From Serratia quinivorans (GTDB taxonomy: Bacteria > Pseudomonadota > Gammaproteobacteria > Enterobacterales > Enterobacteriaceae): a stretch of DNA of 64,000 nt. A program made the translations under genes and the position numbers. Shown here in pieces: positions 39,460 to 49,666 of the stretch. The stretch's first letter is position 1; each line of letters begins with the position of its first letter. The notes under the pieces are model-generated. The model saw only the letters and a program-made list of their open reading frames with translations, was not told where the DNA came from and searched no databases. Location of the stretch: positions 3,906,001-3,970,000 of the forward strand of contig UGYN01000002.1 of assembly GCA_900457075.1 (NCBI GenBank), read 5' to 3'.

Positions 39460-39690
39460 GAATTCTCCTTTCCGCCGCAGCGGCCCGGCCCTTTTTATAA
39501 GTAATGAAGCGCGTTCATCAGTTTATAAAATGGCCTTATAGTTTTGCCTGCAATAGCGGCATCTTAGCCTTTGCGGATAGGGTTGAATCTTAGAGAGAAT
39601 CTGAAAAAACGATCGGGGGCGAGTGATTTAAGATTTGTCTGGCCGAAATAGGGTATCGCCGGTGGGGAAACCGGCGAGAATTGTAAGCGA

Positions 39691-40680
39691 TTACATTAGT
39701 ATTTGTTCGATCTGAGTTATTTCGTCATCGCTGAAGCTGCGATTAGCCAACATGCCGACGGCATCTTCAATCTGGCCAGTCTTGCTGGCCCCGATCAGTA
39801 CCGAAGTGACGCGGTCGCCACGTAATACCCAGGCCAGTGCCATTTGCGACAGCTTCTGCCCGCGCTGTTGCGCCAGCGCATCGAGCCGACGCACCTTATC
39901 CAACTTATCGTCGGTGAGTTGGCCGGGTTGCAGGAATTGGCTGCTGCTGGCGGCGCGTGAATCTTGCGGGATCCCCTGCAGATAGCGATCGGTCAGCAGG
40001 CCACCGGCCAGCGGTGAGAAGGCGATGGAGCCTACGCCGTGTTCTTCCAGCGTGTCCAGTAATTCTGGCTCAACCCAACGTTCGAACATTGAGTATTTCG
40101 GCTGATGGATCACGCACGGCGTGCCAAGTTTTTGCAGAACAGCAAACGCCTGGCGCGCGCGGTCGGCCGGATAGTTGGACAGCCCGACATACAGCGCCTT
40201 GCCCTGACGCACCAGCAAATCCAGCGCTGCCATGGTTTCTTCCAGCGGCGTATCCGGATCCGGGCGATGGTGGTAGAAGATATCCACGTACTCCAGCCCC
40301 ATGCGCTGCAGGCTTTGATCCAGGCTGGCAACCAGATATTTTTTCGATCCCCAGTCGCCATAAGGGCCTGGCCACATGGTGTAACCGGCTTTTGAGGCGA
40401 TGATCAGCTCATCGCGCCAGGGCTTCAGGTCCGCGCTGAGAATACGGCCGAAGTTTTCCTCGGCGGAACCGGGCGGCGGGCCATAGTTGTTGGCCAAGTC
40501 AAAATGAGTGATCCCACGGTCGAAAGCGCAGTGGATCAGTTTACGCGCGTTATCATACAGCGTGGTGTCGCCAAAGTTATGCCATAGGCCGAGTGAAATG
40601 GCCGGCAGTTTCAGGCCGCTACGGCCGCAGCGGCGATATTCCATATTTTGGTAACGTGAAGAATCAGCCTGGTAGAGCAT
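39691..40680 (-). CDS. Aldo/keto reductase, YghZ-like
   Basis: 329-residue NADPH-dependent reductase resembling E. coli YghZ, which reduces L-glyceraldehyde 3-phosphate and methylglyoxal. It has the tetrad residues in THFDLANNYGPP (Asp, Tyr), IIASKAGY (Lys) and IFYHHRPD (His), and a cofactor-binding end VLIGASKTGQIEDA. The ATG at 40680 (MLYQADSSRYQNM) follows AAGGG and matches the family; the longer frame to 40731 is not used. Stands alone. Confidence 0.9.
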   Translation of the reverse strand: MLYQADSSRYQNMEYRRCGRSGLKLPAISLGLWHNFGDTTLYDNARKLIHCAFDRGITHFDLANNYGPPPGSAEENFGRILSADLKPWRDELIIASKAGYTMWPGPYGDWGSKKYLVASLDQSLQRMGLEYVDIFYHHRPDPDTPLEETMAALDLLVRQGKALYVGLSNYPADRARQAFAVLQKLGTPCVIHQPKYSMFERWVEPELLDTLEEHGVGSIAFSPLAGGLLTDRYLQGIPQDSRAASSSQFLQPGQLTDDKLDKVRRLDALAQQRGQKLSQMALAWVLRGDRVTSVLIGASKTGQIEDAVGMLANRSFSDDEITQIEQILM

Positions 40681-40928
40681 AGGAACCCTTTTCAGCAGAG
40701 GTGAAATGAATTTTAGTGTATGCGTTTTCACAAGGGTTGTCAGAGTCCCCGATCACGCTTAATCGCCATAACGGGACAAATACGGCGGGTGAGGTATTCC
40801 CCATGCCTGCCAATAGGGCGTAGATGTAACGCTGGGTTGCCAGTCGTTTTTTATACACAAAGCTCGAAATTCATACCACATCTTCGATACTTAATACTGA
40901 CAATCTCAAGTGTTGGCAGGTGATGATC

Positions 40929-42590
40929 ATGAATACGACCTATAGAGTGGCTGATTACCTACTCGATCGTTTGGCTCAGATCGGTATCCGACATTTCTTT
41001 GGCGTGCCGGGTGACTACAACCTGCAGTTTCTCGATCATGTCATCAGTCATCCGCAAATTACCTGGGTAGGCTGCGCTAATGAACTCAATGCTGCCTATG
41101 CCGCAGATGGTTACGCACGCTGTAAACCGGCCGCCGCTTTATTGACCACCTTTGGCGTGGGCGAACTGAGCGCGCTCAACGGTATTGCCGGCAGCTACGC
41201 CGAATATCTGCCGGTGATCCACGTGGTGGGTGCGCCAACGTTACGCGCGCAGCGGGCCGGTGATTTGTTGCACCATTCGCTGGGGGACGGTGACTTTGGC
41301 CACTTTGCCCGTATGGCGAAAGAGGTGACCGTCGCGCAGGCCAGCCTAACCCCCGACAACGCCGAGGCGGAAATCGACCGCCTGCTGACCATCGCGCTGT
41401 TTGAGCACCGCCCGGTCTATATAGTGTTACCCAGTGAGGTGGCGGAAGCACCGTTGGCATCCCGGCCTGCGCCGCTGGTGTTACGGCAGGCGCATCTTTC
41501 CGAGGCGTCGCTGCAAGCTTTTATCGCCGCCGCGCGGCAAATGCTGTTACCGGCCAGGCGTGTTTCCCTGCTGGCGGATTTTTTGGCGGAACGTTTTGGG
41601 GCGGAAAAAGTGCTGGAACAGTGGATGAATGAGGTTGAGATACCGCATTCAACCATGCTGCTGGGCAAGAGTGTACTGGATGAAACCCATGCCTGTTTTA
41701 CCGGCACTTACGCCGGTGCCGCCAGCGATCCACAGGTGAAGCAACTGATTGAAGGGGCCGATGTGGTGATTAACGTCGGCGTGCGCTTTACCGATACCAT
41801 TACCGCCGGCTTCAGCCATCATCTGCCTGCGGAAAAATGCATTGATCTTCAGCCGTTTGAAGCACGGGTAGGGCAGCAGGTATTCAGCCACATCCCGCTG
41901 CGTGATGCGGTAATAGCACTGCACCAGTTGACGCTATCGTTGGCAAAACAATGGCCAGTACCGGCCATTAAACGCCCGGCGTTGCCCGATCCGAACGGCA
42001 GCGGCCTGGATCAGCACGGCTTTTGGCAACAGATACAGGACTTTCTGCGCCCGGGCGATATTTTGATCGCCGAACAGGGTACCGCCTGCTTTGGTGCTGC
42101 GGCTCTTGGTCTGCCGCAAGGCTGCCGGTTTATCGTCCAGTCGCTGTGGGGCTCTATCGGTTACACCCTGCCGGCGGCGTTCGGTGCACAAACGGCGGAG
42201 CCGGATCGGCGGGTGGTGTTGCTGATCGGCGATGGTTCGGCTCAGCTCACGGCGCAGGAACTGGGTTCGATGCTGCGTGATGGACAAAAGCCGGTGATCT
42301 TCCTGCTCAATAATGAGGGGTATACCGTTGAACGGGCCATTCACGGCCCGCAACAGCGTTACAACGACATCGCCCAGTGGAACTGGACGCAGTTACCGCA
42401 GGCGCTGGCGGGCGAGCATCAGGTGAAAACGCTGCGGGTCGCCGATCCGCAGCAGTTGCGCCAGGCGCTGAAAGAAGTTGGCGACAGCCCACAACTGGCC
42501 TTTGTGGAAGTGATGCTGCCGAAGATGGACATTCCCGAACTGCTCGATAGCGTTTCACGCGCCATTCACTCGCGTAACGCGGCCGCCTGA
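40929..42590 (+). CDS. ipdC: Indolepyruvate/phenylpyruvate decarboxylase IpdC
   Basis: ThDP-dependent 2-keto acid decarboxylase, 553 residues, turning indole-3-pyruvate to indole-3-acetaldehyde in auxin formation. Family residues are present: the ThDP glutamate in GCANELNAAYAADGYA, paired histidines in LLHHSLGDGDF, and GDGSAQLTAQE...LNNEGY. The ATG at 40929 begins MNTTYRVADYLLDRL after a GCAGG site; GTG 40920 and ATG 40923 are less likely. Its last 25 bases overlap the convergent LysR gene. Confidence 0.93.
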   Translation: MNTTYRVADYLLDRLAQIGIRHFFGVPGDYNLQFLDHVISHPQITWVGCANELNAAYAADGYARCKPAAALLTTFGVGELSALNGIAGSYAEYLPVIHVVGAPTLRAQRAGDLLHHSLGDGDFGHFARMAKEVTVAQASLTPDNAEAEIDRLLTIALFEHRPVYIVLPSEVAEAPLASRPAPLVLRQAHLSEASLQAFIAAARQMLLPARRVSLLADFLAERFGAEKVLEQWMNEVEIPHSTMLLGKSVLDETHACFTGTYAGAASDPQVKQLIEGADVVINVGVRFTDTITAGFSHHLPAEKCIDLQPFEARVGQQVFSHIPLRDAVIALHQLTLSLAKQWPVPAIKRPALPDPNGSGLDQHGFWQQIQDFLRPGDILIAEQGTACFGAAALGLPQGCRFIVQSLWGSIGYTLPAAFGAQTAEPDRRVVLLIGDGSAQLTAQELGSMLRDGQKPVIFLLNNEGYTVERAIHGPQQRYNDIAQWNWTQLPQALAGEHQVKTLRVADPQQLRQALKEVGDSPQLAFVEVMLPKMDIPELLDSVSRAIHSRNAAA

Positions 42591-43456
42591 TCCGCCGCGT
42601 TCTCCAGCAGGCGTTCCAGTAACCAATACCCCGCCGGCCCCGGCGGGGTCAGTTTCGACCATACCGCATCCACTGAAATCAGCTTCGGCCAGCCGCGGGG
42701 CTTGAGCTCGGTCAACTTGTCATGGCCGTATTGTTTTACCAACCAGTTCGGCAGTACGGCCCAGCCAAACCCTTGTTCCGCCATTTCCAGCAATAGCAGG
42801 TAGCTGGGAGCTGACCACACCAGACCGCCGGAGCGGGCGGCTTCAGCGCCGCTATAGGTATTGAGGATGAGTTGGCGCGTGCTGGACAGTTGTTCGGGCG
42901 TGGGGGAGGCCGTTTGCGCCAGCGGGTGCGAGTGGGTGACGAACAACCCCATTTCCGTTTGTTCCGGCAGCCGCGCAAACCCGATGTCCGGCGGGTAACT
43001 GGCCTGAACCTCCACCATGCCGAGATGCGCACGGCCGCTTTGCAACAGGTCAAGCACGTCGCCGTCTTCGGCGATCATCCACTCCAGTTCGATATCCTGA
43101 TAGCGCTGCTCGAAAAGTTGCATCAGTCGATCATGGTGTTTCGGCTGATAGGTATCGGAGAACACCAGGCTGAGGCGCGGCTCGATATTGTCCGCCAGCC
43201 GAATGCTCAGTGCGTCCAGCCGTTCGCTGGCGGCAAGGATCTCCTGCACGTGGCCCAGCACCTTATGGCCGGCGGCGGTCAACACCGGTTGGCGTGCCTG
43301 GCGATCGAACAGGAGCAGCCCGAGATCGGCCTCCAGGTTGGCGATCGCCGTACTGATGGTTGACTGGCTTTTGCGCAATTTGCGTGCGGCGGCAGAGAAC
43401 GAGCCGAGGGCGGCAGCTTCAACAAACGCCTGCAGGGCTTCAGGGGAATAGCGCAT
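42566..43456 (-). CDS. LysR-type regulator next to PACE efflux gene
   Basis: 296 residues with helix-turn-helix SFSAAARKLRKSQSTISTAIANLE and a LysR effector domain. It is divergent from the PACE efflux gene at 43556, resembling the AceR-aceI arrangement in which the regulator senses the compound exported. Regulation of ipdC, which it meets tail to tail, is less likely. Effector unknown. Confidence 0.9.
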   Translation of the reverse strand: MRYSPEALQAFVEAAALGSFSAAARKLRKSQSTISTAIANLEADLGLLLFDRQARQPVLTAAGHKVLGHVQEILAASERLDALSIRLADNIEPRLSLVFSDTYQPKHHDRLMQLFEQRYQDIELEWMIAEDGDVLDLLQSGRAHLGMVEVQASYPPDIGFARLPEQTEMGLFVTHSHPLAQTASPTPEQLSSTRQLILNTYSGAEAARSGGLVWSAPSYLLLLEMAEQGFGWAVLPNWLVKQYGHDKLTELKPRGWPKLISVDAVWSKLTPPGPAGYWLLERLLENAADQAAALRE

Positions 43457-43555
43457 GATATATCTACTTTATCGATGGAACCTATTTTTAATCTACCCAA
43501 AAAATCGATGATAATCACCTGACTTTAGCAATAACAGTAAAAAAACAGGTGATGT

Positions 43556-44008
43556 ATGCAACTGCAAAACAAGTCTTTCATTGAACGTATCGTCCACTCC
43601 GTCGGTTTTGAAGCCATCGCAGTGATGATCTGCGCCCCGCTGGGCGCGTGGTTGCTAAACCGTTCGATGGTACAGGTCGGTGCGTTGGCGGTGATGTTGT
43701 CCACCGTCGCCATGGTATGGAACATGGTTTATAACACCGTTTTTGACCGCCTGTGGCCAGTGGGCCGCGTGGTGCGTAACCTTAAGGTGCGGGTGTTTCA
43801 CGCCCTGGGTTTTGAGGCCGGGTTTGTGTTGATCGGCGTGCCGATTGCCGCCTGGATGCTGAGCATCTCCTTTGTGCAGGCGTTTATGCTGGAACTTGGT
43901 TTCTTCCTGTTCTTCCTGCCGTACACCATGTTCTATAACTGGGCGTACGATACCCTGCGTCAGCGCTGGTTCGAGGCGCGTCAGCCGGTCAATTCCTCGG
44001 CTAAATAA
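43556..44008 (+). CDS. PACE family efflux transporter
   Basis: 150-residue four-helix membrane protein made of two BTP domains, as in AceI of Acinetobacter, which exports chlorhexidine and short diamines. Each half has the Rxx(H)xxGFE motif (RIVHSVGFEAIAV, RVFHALGFEAGFV) and a WN/YN motif (WNMVYNTVFDRLWP; YNWAYDTLRQRW). The acidic residue of helix 1 needed for transport is present. Divergent LysR gene suggests inducible control. Confidence 0.92.
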   Translation: MQLQNKSFIERIVHSVGFEAIAVMICAPLGAWLLNRSMVQVGALAVMLSTVAMVWNMVYNTVFDRLWPVGRVVRNLKVRVFHALGFEAGFVLIGVPIAAWMLSISFVQAFMLELGFFLFFLPYTMFYNWAYDTLRQRWFEARQPVNSSAK

Positions 44009-44074
44009 GGCGTCGTCATCACTGCGATTCTCAGGTAATGTCGGATCATTGCAGCAATGACGGAGGAGCAAACG

Positions 44075-44767
44075 ATGAAAGTGTTGGGCCTGCTGGGCGG
44101 CATGAGTTGGGAATCAACCATACCTTATTACCGCATGATCAATGAACAGGTGAAAGAGCGCCTCGGTGGCCTGCATTCGGCCAAAATTGTGCTCTACAGC
44201 GTCGATTTTCACGAGGTTGAACGCCTGCAGCATCAGGGCGACTGGGACGGCGCGGGGCGTTTATTGGCTGCCGCTGCGGCCTCGCTGCGTGCCGCCGGTG
44301 CGCAGGCCATCGTCATTTGTACCAACACCATGCACAAGGTGGCGGATGCGGTTGAACAGGCCAGCGGCTTGCCGTTGATTCATATTGCCGACGCCACGGC
44401 ATTGCAGGTGCGCCAACAGGACATTCGCCGCGTCGGGCTACTCGGCACGCGTTTTACCATGGAGCAGGAGTTTTACCGTGGACGCTTGCAGGAAAAATAC
44501 GGCATCGAAGTGGTGACCCCGGTGGCGGTCGATCGCGACATTGTGCACCGTATCATTTATGAAGAGCTGTGCCTGGGGAAAATCCGTGATGCGTCGCGCG
44601 ATGAGTACCGCCGCATTATCGGCGACCTGGAACAGCAGGGGGCGCAAGGCATCATTTTTGGCTGCACCGAGATTGGCCTGCTGGTCAGCGCGCAGGATGC
44701 GTCAGTGCCGGTCTTCGACACCACCGCCATCCATGCGCGCGCCGCAGCGGAATTCGCGCTCGCTTAA
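44075..44767 (+). CDS. Aspartate/glutamate racemase family protein, YgeA-like
   Basis: 230 residues, the same length as E. coli YgeA, a broad-specificity amino acid racemase. The two catalytic cysteines lie in [10 protein letters not shown] and [10 protein letters not shown]. The ATG at 44075 ([15 protein letters not shown]) has a GGAGG site; the frame from 44057 is not used. Its stop overlaps the convergent yfeO end by 4 bp. Confidence 0.9.
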   Translation: MKVLGLLGGMSWESTIPYYRMINEQVKERLGGLHSAKIVLYSVDFHEVERLQHQGDWDGAGRLLAAAAASLRAAGAQAIVICTNTMHKVADAVEQASGLPLIHIADATALQVRQQDIRRVGLLGTRFTMEQEFYRGRLQEKYGIEVVTPVAVDRDIVHRIIYEELCLGKIRDASRDEYRRIIGDLEQQGAQGIIFGCTEIGLLVSAQDASVPVFDTTAIHARAAAEFALA

Positions 44768-46011
44768 TCGTCCTGCGCAGAGTGGCGCTTGCCCACCAGC
44801 ATCAGCGGTTTGCCCGCCAGCACCAGCCAGGCGGGCAACATCACCACACAGAGTATGGGCAACAGGTGCAGTTCCGGCACCACGGCAACGGCCATAAACA
44901 GGCTGAGCCAGCCGTCACGCGTGACCACCAATACCAACCCCATAATGGCGCAGGAAACGGTAATCGCCGCCGGTACCGCCGGAACATGCTGATGCAGCAT
45001 CAGGCCCAGCGCTACCCCGACAAACACCGCCGGGAAGATACGTCCGCCACGAAAGCCGCTGGCGGCTGCAATCACCAGAGCCGCCAATTTGCTCAGTGTA
45101 ATCAGCAGTAGCTCCGTGACAGAATAATTCTCTCCGATCGCCAGCCGCTTCATTTCATCGAGCCCTTTAAACAGGGTGATGTCGCCACCGATTAACGCCA
45201 GCAACCCAAGCACAAAACCGCCCAATCCCAGCATCAGCACCGGATTTTTTATCGAGTGGAACAGACGGTGGGCGTGTGGGAAGCCCCATAGCGCCACCAT
45301 GCCCAGTGCGATGGCGATCAGGGCGACGATGGAACCACTGAAAATATCCGTCAGTCGGGTGACGGTGTAGGGATCAAGCTGCAGGGCAAAGTTCGGCGTG
45401 AAAAATAACTGTGTAGTGACCGCACCGGCCGCTGCCGCCATTAACGGGGCAAATAGCCGATCCCACAGCGGCACGTCATTATTGCCTGCCAGCGTTTGTG
45501 AAAAGATCAGCGCAGCGGCAACCGGGGTACCGAACAGTGCGCCGATGGTGCCGGCCGCGGCCAGAATAATCCAGTCCATACGGGGGACTTTCGGTAGCAG
45601 GCGCGAACCTATTGCCACCACCAGCGCAATATTGATGGCGGTGATCGGGTTTTCCGGCCCCAGACTGACGCCACCCACCAGGCCAACGATCAGTGCCAGC
45701 GTAAGACCGGGCAGCGCCGAAAGCGGCAGCGGCATCCCAATCAAAGATTCAGTGGCCGGATCAGGCCCCGCATGACCAGGCATATAGCGGATTATCAGCC
45801 CAACGGCGACACCGGTCAGCGTCAGAATGCCGATCAGCCACCAGGGCGAATGAGTATCGATATTCATAGCCGCAGGAATATTCACCCACAGCAACCGCTG
45901 CAGCGCATCGGCGAACTTCATCACCAGAATGAGCACCAGGCTTGAGGCCGAACCGATAACGAGAGCGGGCAGAGCGAAAGCCAACATGGCATTGGCGCGC
46001 GGGTGCAGCAT
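44764..46011 (-). CDS. yfeO: ClC-type ion channel protein YfeO
   Basis: 415-residue membrane protein of the chloride channel superfamily (E. coli YfeO 418). Ion-pathway motifs: [11 protein letters not shown] and [14 protein letters not shown]. The start at 46011 begins [10 protein letters not shown] as in E. coli; the upstream frame to 46104 is ignored. Physiological ion and role are not established. It keeps its E. coli position beside glk. Confidence 0.92.
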   Translation of the reverse strand: MLHPRANAMLAFALPALVIGSASSLVLILVMKFADALQRLLWVNIPAAMNIDTHSPWWLIGILTLTGVAVGLIIRYMPGHAGPDPATESLIGMPLPLSALPGLTLALIVGLVGGVSLGPENPITAINIALVVAIGSRLLPKVPRMDWIILAAAGTIGALFGTPVAAALIFSQTLAGNNDVPLWDRLFAPLMAAAAGAVTTQLFFTPNFALQLDPYTVTRLTDIFSGSIVALIAIALGMVALWGFPHAHRLFHSIKNPVLMLGLGGFVLGLLALIGGDITLFKGLDEMKRLAIGENYSVTELLLITLSKLAALVIAAASGFRGGRIFPAVFVGVALGLMLHQHVPAVPAAITVSCAIMGLVLVVTRDGWLSLFMAVAVVPELHLLPILCVVMLPAWLVLAGKPLMLVGKRHSAQDD

Positions 46012-46227
46012 GCAGGGATCCCTTTTCAATGGCGCTGGATGGCAGGCCGAACGGGTGATGGTTATGGCCACAGCTTGCCAGACAATCGGCACTCTGGCAC
46101 GCAATGATATTTCCGGCCGGGCGTGAAGGCCGCAGCCGGTTAATAGTGCCTTTCTGTCATGACGGTTAACAGTGACTATGGTGCGTTTTTTGCCGCAATT
46201 TGTTTCAGATGGGGCTGAAAAGGGTTG

Positions 46228-46242
46228 GCTGAAACGTTTTTT
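46228..46242 (+). promoter_or_regulatory. Cra (FruR)-like site upstream of glk
   Basis: GCTGAAACGTTTTTT fits the Cra consensus TGAAACGTTTCA at 10 of 12 positions. It lies about 115 bases before the glk start. Cra represses glk in E. coli, so conserved control is plausible. The rest of the 343-bp yfeO-glk gap shows nothing else that I can name. Confidence 0.6.
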
Positions 46243-46354
46243 GTGATCCGGATCGCTAATGGATGGCCGCGCAGCGGATGGTGATTGTTGTTTTTGCAGC
46301 GGGATTTTACAGTGTGGGCAGCTTTCTATTATTCATTTCGCGGAGAAGATACTG

Positions 46355-47317
46355 ATGACTTATGCCCTCGTAGGTGATGTAGGCGGCACCAATGCCCGCC
46401 TGGCGTTGTGCACTGTGGCGACGGGTGAAATTACCCAGGCGAAAACCTATTCCGGCCTGGAGTTTGACAGCCTGGAGGCGGTAATCCGCCAATACTTAAA
46501 AGATCAGGATATCCAGGTACAGGACGCCTGTATTGCCATTGCCTGTCCGGTCACTGAAGACTGGGTGGCGATGACCAATCATACCTGGGCGTTTTCGATT
46601 AAACAGATGAAGGCCAGTCTGGGGCTGAGCCATCTGGAAGTGATCAACGACTTTACCGCCGTTTCGATGGCGATCCCGATGCTGTCGCCAGAGGATGTAT
46701 TGCAGTTCGGCGGTGGTAGCGCGCAGAAAGACAAACCTATTGCGGTGTATGGTGCCGGGACGGGTTTGGGGGTGGCACATCTGGTGCACGTTAATCGTCG
46801 CTGGGTGAGCCTGCCGGGCGAGGGTGGCCACGTTGATTTCGCACCGAACAGTGAAGAGGAAGATATCATTCTGGAGGTGTTACGCGCTGAAGTGGGCCAT
46901 GTGTCTGCCGAGCGAGTGCTGTCCGGGCCGGGGCTGGTCAATCTTTACCGCGCTATCGTCAAGTCCGATAACCGCCTGCCGGAAAAGCTGGAGCCGAAGG
47001 ACATTACCGAGCGCGCACTGGCTGACAGTTGTATCGACTGTCGCCGCGCCCTGTCGCTGTTCTGCGTTATTTTGGGGCGCTTCGGCGGCAATCTGGCGCT
47101 GAACCTCGGCACCTTTGGCGGCGTTTACATTGCCGGTGGCATCGTGCCGCGCTTTATGGAGTTTTTCAAAGCCTCCGGTTTCCGTGCGGCGTTCGAGGAT
47201 AAAGGGCGTTTCAAGGATTACGTGCACGACATTCCGGTCTTTATGATCACCCATGGACAACCCGGTTTGCTGGGTGCCGGCGCTCACCTGCGCCAGACGC
47301 TGGGTATGCATCTGTAA
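46355..47317 (+). CDS. glk: Glucokinase Glk
   Basis: ATP-dependent kinase for cytoplasmic free glucose, 320 residues (E. coli 321). ATP-binding motif [12 protein letters not shown], catalytic aspartate in [24 protein letters not shown] and the sugar-binding [10 protein letters not shown]. The ATG at 46355 has GGAG upstream and matches the known N terminus. A strong terminator follows. Confidence 0.97.
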   Translation: MTYALVGDVGGTNARLALCTVATGEITQAKTYSGLEFDSLEAVIRQYLKDQDIQVQDACIAIACPVTEDWVAMTNHTWAFSIKQMKASLGLSHLEVINDFTAVSMAIPMLSPEDVLQFGGGSAQKDKPIAVYGAGTGLGVAHLVHVNRRWVSLPGEGGHVDFAPNSEEEDIILEVLRAEVGHVSAERVLSGPGLVNLYRAIVKSDNRLPEKLEPKDITERALADSCIDCRRALSLFCVILGRFGGNLALNLGTFGGVYIAGGIVPRFMEFFKASGFRAAFEDKGRFKDYVHDIPVFMITHGQPGLLGAGAHLRQTLGMHL

Positions 47318-47333
47318 TAATCGCAGCAATTAA

Positions 47334-47367
47334 AAAAGGGGCGCAACCGTTAAGTTGCGCCCCTTTT
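47334..47367. terminator. Bidirectional terminator, glk / yhjX-like
   Basis: Perfect 14-bp stem (47334-47347 with 47354-47367), A-run on one side and T-run on the other, between convergent genes. Confidence 0.9.
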
Positions 47368-47380
47368 ATCGTTTTAGGCG

Positions 47381-48607
47381 TTAGGCTTTTGCCAGCTGCG
47401 CCTGCGAGAAGTGTTCTTCTTCCTGCGCTACCGCTTTCGGTGCCTTGATGAACAGGGTGATTATCAGAGAAGCCACTGACAGCACGCCAATCACGATGAA
47501 GGTCGCATGGAAACCGCCGAAGTATTTGGCGACAAACGAACCGGCCAGTGCGCCCAGACCGAAGCCCTGATAGATAATGCCGTAGTTTTTGCTGTGGTTT
47601 TTCAGGCCGAAGAAGTCACCGACAATCGCTGGGAATACGGTGATGTTGCCACCGAAGCAGAAGGCGACGGCACCGACGCAGATGAAGAACAAGGTGTGGT
47701 TCAGCGTCAGGAAGCTCAGCGCCACAATCGCCAGAACGGTGACCAGCATGGTAAAGCTGATGACGCGCATGCGGCCCACTTTATCGGACAGCGTACCCAG
47801 AATAATACGGCCTGCGGTGTTAAAGATGGCGACGGCGGAAACAGTGTTGGCGGCGGTAGCCAGGTCCATCCCAGCCAGTTGTACGCCCATGTCTTTCACG
47901 ATACCAATCAGATACAGCCCACTCATACAAGCCGCGAAGAAGATGATGAACAGCAGGTAAGCTTCTTTGGTCGCCAGCATTTGGCGGACGCTGAAGTCAT
48001 TGCCCAGGCCGCTGGTCCCTTGCTGTGCAGACTGGCTCACCAGTACCGGCTCTTTCAACAGCAGGGAGCCCAGCACAATCAGCGCCATCACAATGGCACC
48101 CCAGTAGAAGAAGGCAGAGGACACACCAACGTCGGCAATCAACGCGGCGTTAACGTATTTGAACAGCAGGCTACCGCTACCGAAAGCCCCCACCGAAATA
48201 CCGGAGATCAGCCCTTTGTTGGCCGGGAACCATTTAATCAGGTTGGACAGGGTAGAGATATAAGCGATACCTACCGCGAAACCGACCACCACCCCGGCCA
48301 GCAGATAAACCATATTCAGTGAGCTGACGTAGGCGCTGGCAATCAGGCCCAGACCCACCAGGATGCCAGAGCACAGGGTCAGGTTACGGATCCCGAAGCG
48401 TTCCTGCAGTTTGCCGGCAAATAAAGTGGCGAAGGCCAGGAAGAAGCTGGTGATGGAGAAGGTGGTGGCGACGTCAGCGAGGCCCCAGTGGAACTTGTCG
48501 ACCAACGGCTGGTTGAACAGACTCCAGGTATAGATAGTACCGAGACCCATCTGGCAGATGATGGTACCCAGAACGATTAAGCTGCGATTTGCCGGTTTGG
48601 TGTTCAT
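47381..48607 (-). CDS. MFS pyruvate transporter, YhjX-like
   Basis: 408-residue major-facilitator protein of the oxalate/formate antiporter group. It starts SLIVLGTIICQMGLGTIYTWSLFNQP, with GKLQERFGIRNL in the first half and NYGIIYQGFGLGALAGSF near the end, all close to E. coli YhjX. YhjX takes up pyruvate and is the main target of the YpdA/YpdB system. Here it lies next to ypdBA, with YpdB-like boxes upstream, so I infer the same regulation. In E. coli the gene is at a distant locus. Confidence 0.85.
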   Translation of the reverse strand: MNTKPANRSLIVLGTIICQMGLGTIYTWSLFNQPLVDKFHWGLADVATTFSITSFFLAFATLFAGKLQERFGIRNLTLCSGILVGLGLIASAYVSSLNMVYLLAGVVVGFAVGIAYISTLSNLIKWFPANKGLISGISVGAFGSGSLLFKYVNAALIADVGVSSAFFYWGAIVMALIVLGSLLLKEPVLVSQSAQQGTSGLGNDFSVRQMLATKEAYLLFIIFFAACMSGLYLIGIVKDMGVQLAGMDLATAANTVSAVAIFNTAGRIILGTLSDKVGRMRVISFTMLVTVLAIVALSFLTLNHTLFFICVGAVAFCFGGNITVFPAIVGDFFGLKNHSKNYGIIYQGFGLGALAGSFVAKYFGGFHATFIVIGVLSVASLIITLFIKAPKAVAQEEEHFSQAQLAKA

Positions 48608-48703
48608 GGCCGGGCTCCTTCCTGTGTGTGCATTGCCGGGCGTTAGCCGTTGGCTGAAATTTGCGGGCGCGGTCTTGAACCCCGCGGTATGGGCATATTA
48701 TAT

Positions 48704-48720
48704 GGCTGGTAGTACCAGCC
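48704..48720. promoter_or_regulatory. PdhR-like palindrome upstream of yhjX-like gene
   Basis: GGCTGGTAGTACCAGCC is a perfect palindrome whose core TGGT-N3-ACCA equals the core of the PdhR operator. PdhR responds to pyruvate. The site lies 97 bases before the yhjX-like start and just downstream of the YpdB-like boxes. Confidence 0.45.
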
Positions 48721-48735
48721 GGCGGCGGATCGGGA

Positions 48736-48817
48736 ATGAGTTGCACAAGGGAAGGAATGAAATGCATCTATCGCGGCATGAGTTGCCGTTTTAAGGCTTA
48801 AAAGGGGATGAAATGCA
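48736..48817 (-). promoter_or_regulatory. YpdB-like box array upstream of yhjX-like gene
   Basis: On the minus strand four decamers resemble GGCATTTCAT, the half-site reported for YpdB: TGCATTTCAT (48817-48808), GGCAACTCAT (48787-48778), TGCATTTCAT (48766-48757) and TGCAACTCAT (48745-48736). The last three are exactly 21 bp apart start to start, equal to the half-site plus 11-bp spacing of the E. coli motif. Confidence 0.7.
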
Positions 48818-48931
48818 GCGGGTGGCGCGTGATCTAAATCAAGATTGTTAGCGATTTATCGCCGATCACCCGCAGGCGATCGCGATAATCACGGTCATTA
48901 TTGGACGGTAGCCGCTGGTAACGGCCGGCGA

Positions 48932-49666
48932 TTATAAACGCATCAGTTTGCGAAAATCTTTCACCTTGCTGCGGCTGACCGGCACTTCAAAATCCAGATC
49001 GCTCAGCCGCAGAATATAAGTGTTGTTGAACCAGGGCACGATCTCGCGGATTTTAGACAGATTGACGCAGTAGGAACGGTGGCAGCGGAAGAAATGCTCT
49101 TCAGGCAGGCGCCCGTAAAACTCGGTCAGGTTCATCGGCATCACAAACTCTTCACGCCGGGTATAAACCCGCGTCACTTTCTCATCGGCGGCGGCATAGT
49201 AAATGTCGTTGATGTCGGTAACGATAATCCGCTCGTCTTTGATCAGGTTAATGCTGTGGCTGCTGCGATTCGGTGCGCTGGCCTGCTCCGGTAAAGTGGC
49301 GGGGCGGTTATGCAGCGCTTCCAGCTTCTGCAGCATGGTGACGATACGCGCTTCGTGATAGGGCTTGAGGATATAGTCAAAGGCCTCGATTTCGAATGCT
49401 TCCACCGCATGCTCTTTATAGGCGGTGATAAACACAATAGAAGGACGGTGTGCGAATTTGCTGATGTTCTGCGCCAGCAGTACCCCGTCCAGCGACGGGA
49501 TATTGATATCGAGAAAAATGGCGTCAACCTGATGGGTCTGCAGGTATTTCAGCACGTCCAGCCCGTCCTCAAAGGTGGCTTCGATAACGATATTGCTGTG
49601 TTTTTTAATCAGGTAACTGAGTTCTTCCTGCGCGAGGAACTCGTCTTCAACGATGATGGCTTTCAT
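48932..49666 (-). CDS. ypdB: Response regulator YpdB (LytTR family)
   Basis: 244 residues, identical in length to E. coli YpdB. The receiver domain has acidic residues VEDEF, the phospho-acceptor aspartate in [13 protein letters not shown] and the lysine in YILKPYHEA. The LytTR DNA-binding domain covers about residues 135-244 ([14 protein letters not shown]). It activates the pyruvate transporter gene on signals from YpdA. Overlaps ypdA by 4 bp. Confidence 0.96.
   Translation of the reverse strand: MKAIIVEDEFLAQEELSYLIKKHSNIVIEATFEDGLDVLKYLQTHQVDAIFLDINIPSLDGVLLAQNISKFAHRPSIVFITAYKEHAVEAFEIEAFDYILKPYHEARIVTMLQKLEALHNRPATLPEQASAPNRSSHSINLIKDERIIVTDINDIYYAAADEKVTRVYTRREEFVMPMNLTEFYGRLPEEHFFRCHRSYCVNLSKIREIVPWFNNTYILRLSDLDFEVPVSRSKVKDFRKLMRL

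Noticed and set aside
47507..48322. 271-residue plus-strand frame opposite the yhjX-like gene
   Set aside because: Antisense shadow without any recognisable motif.
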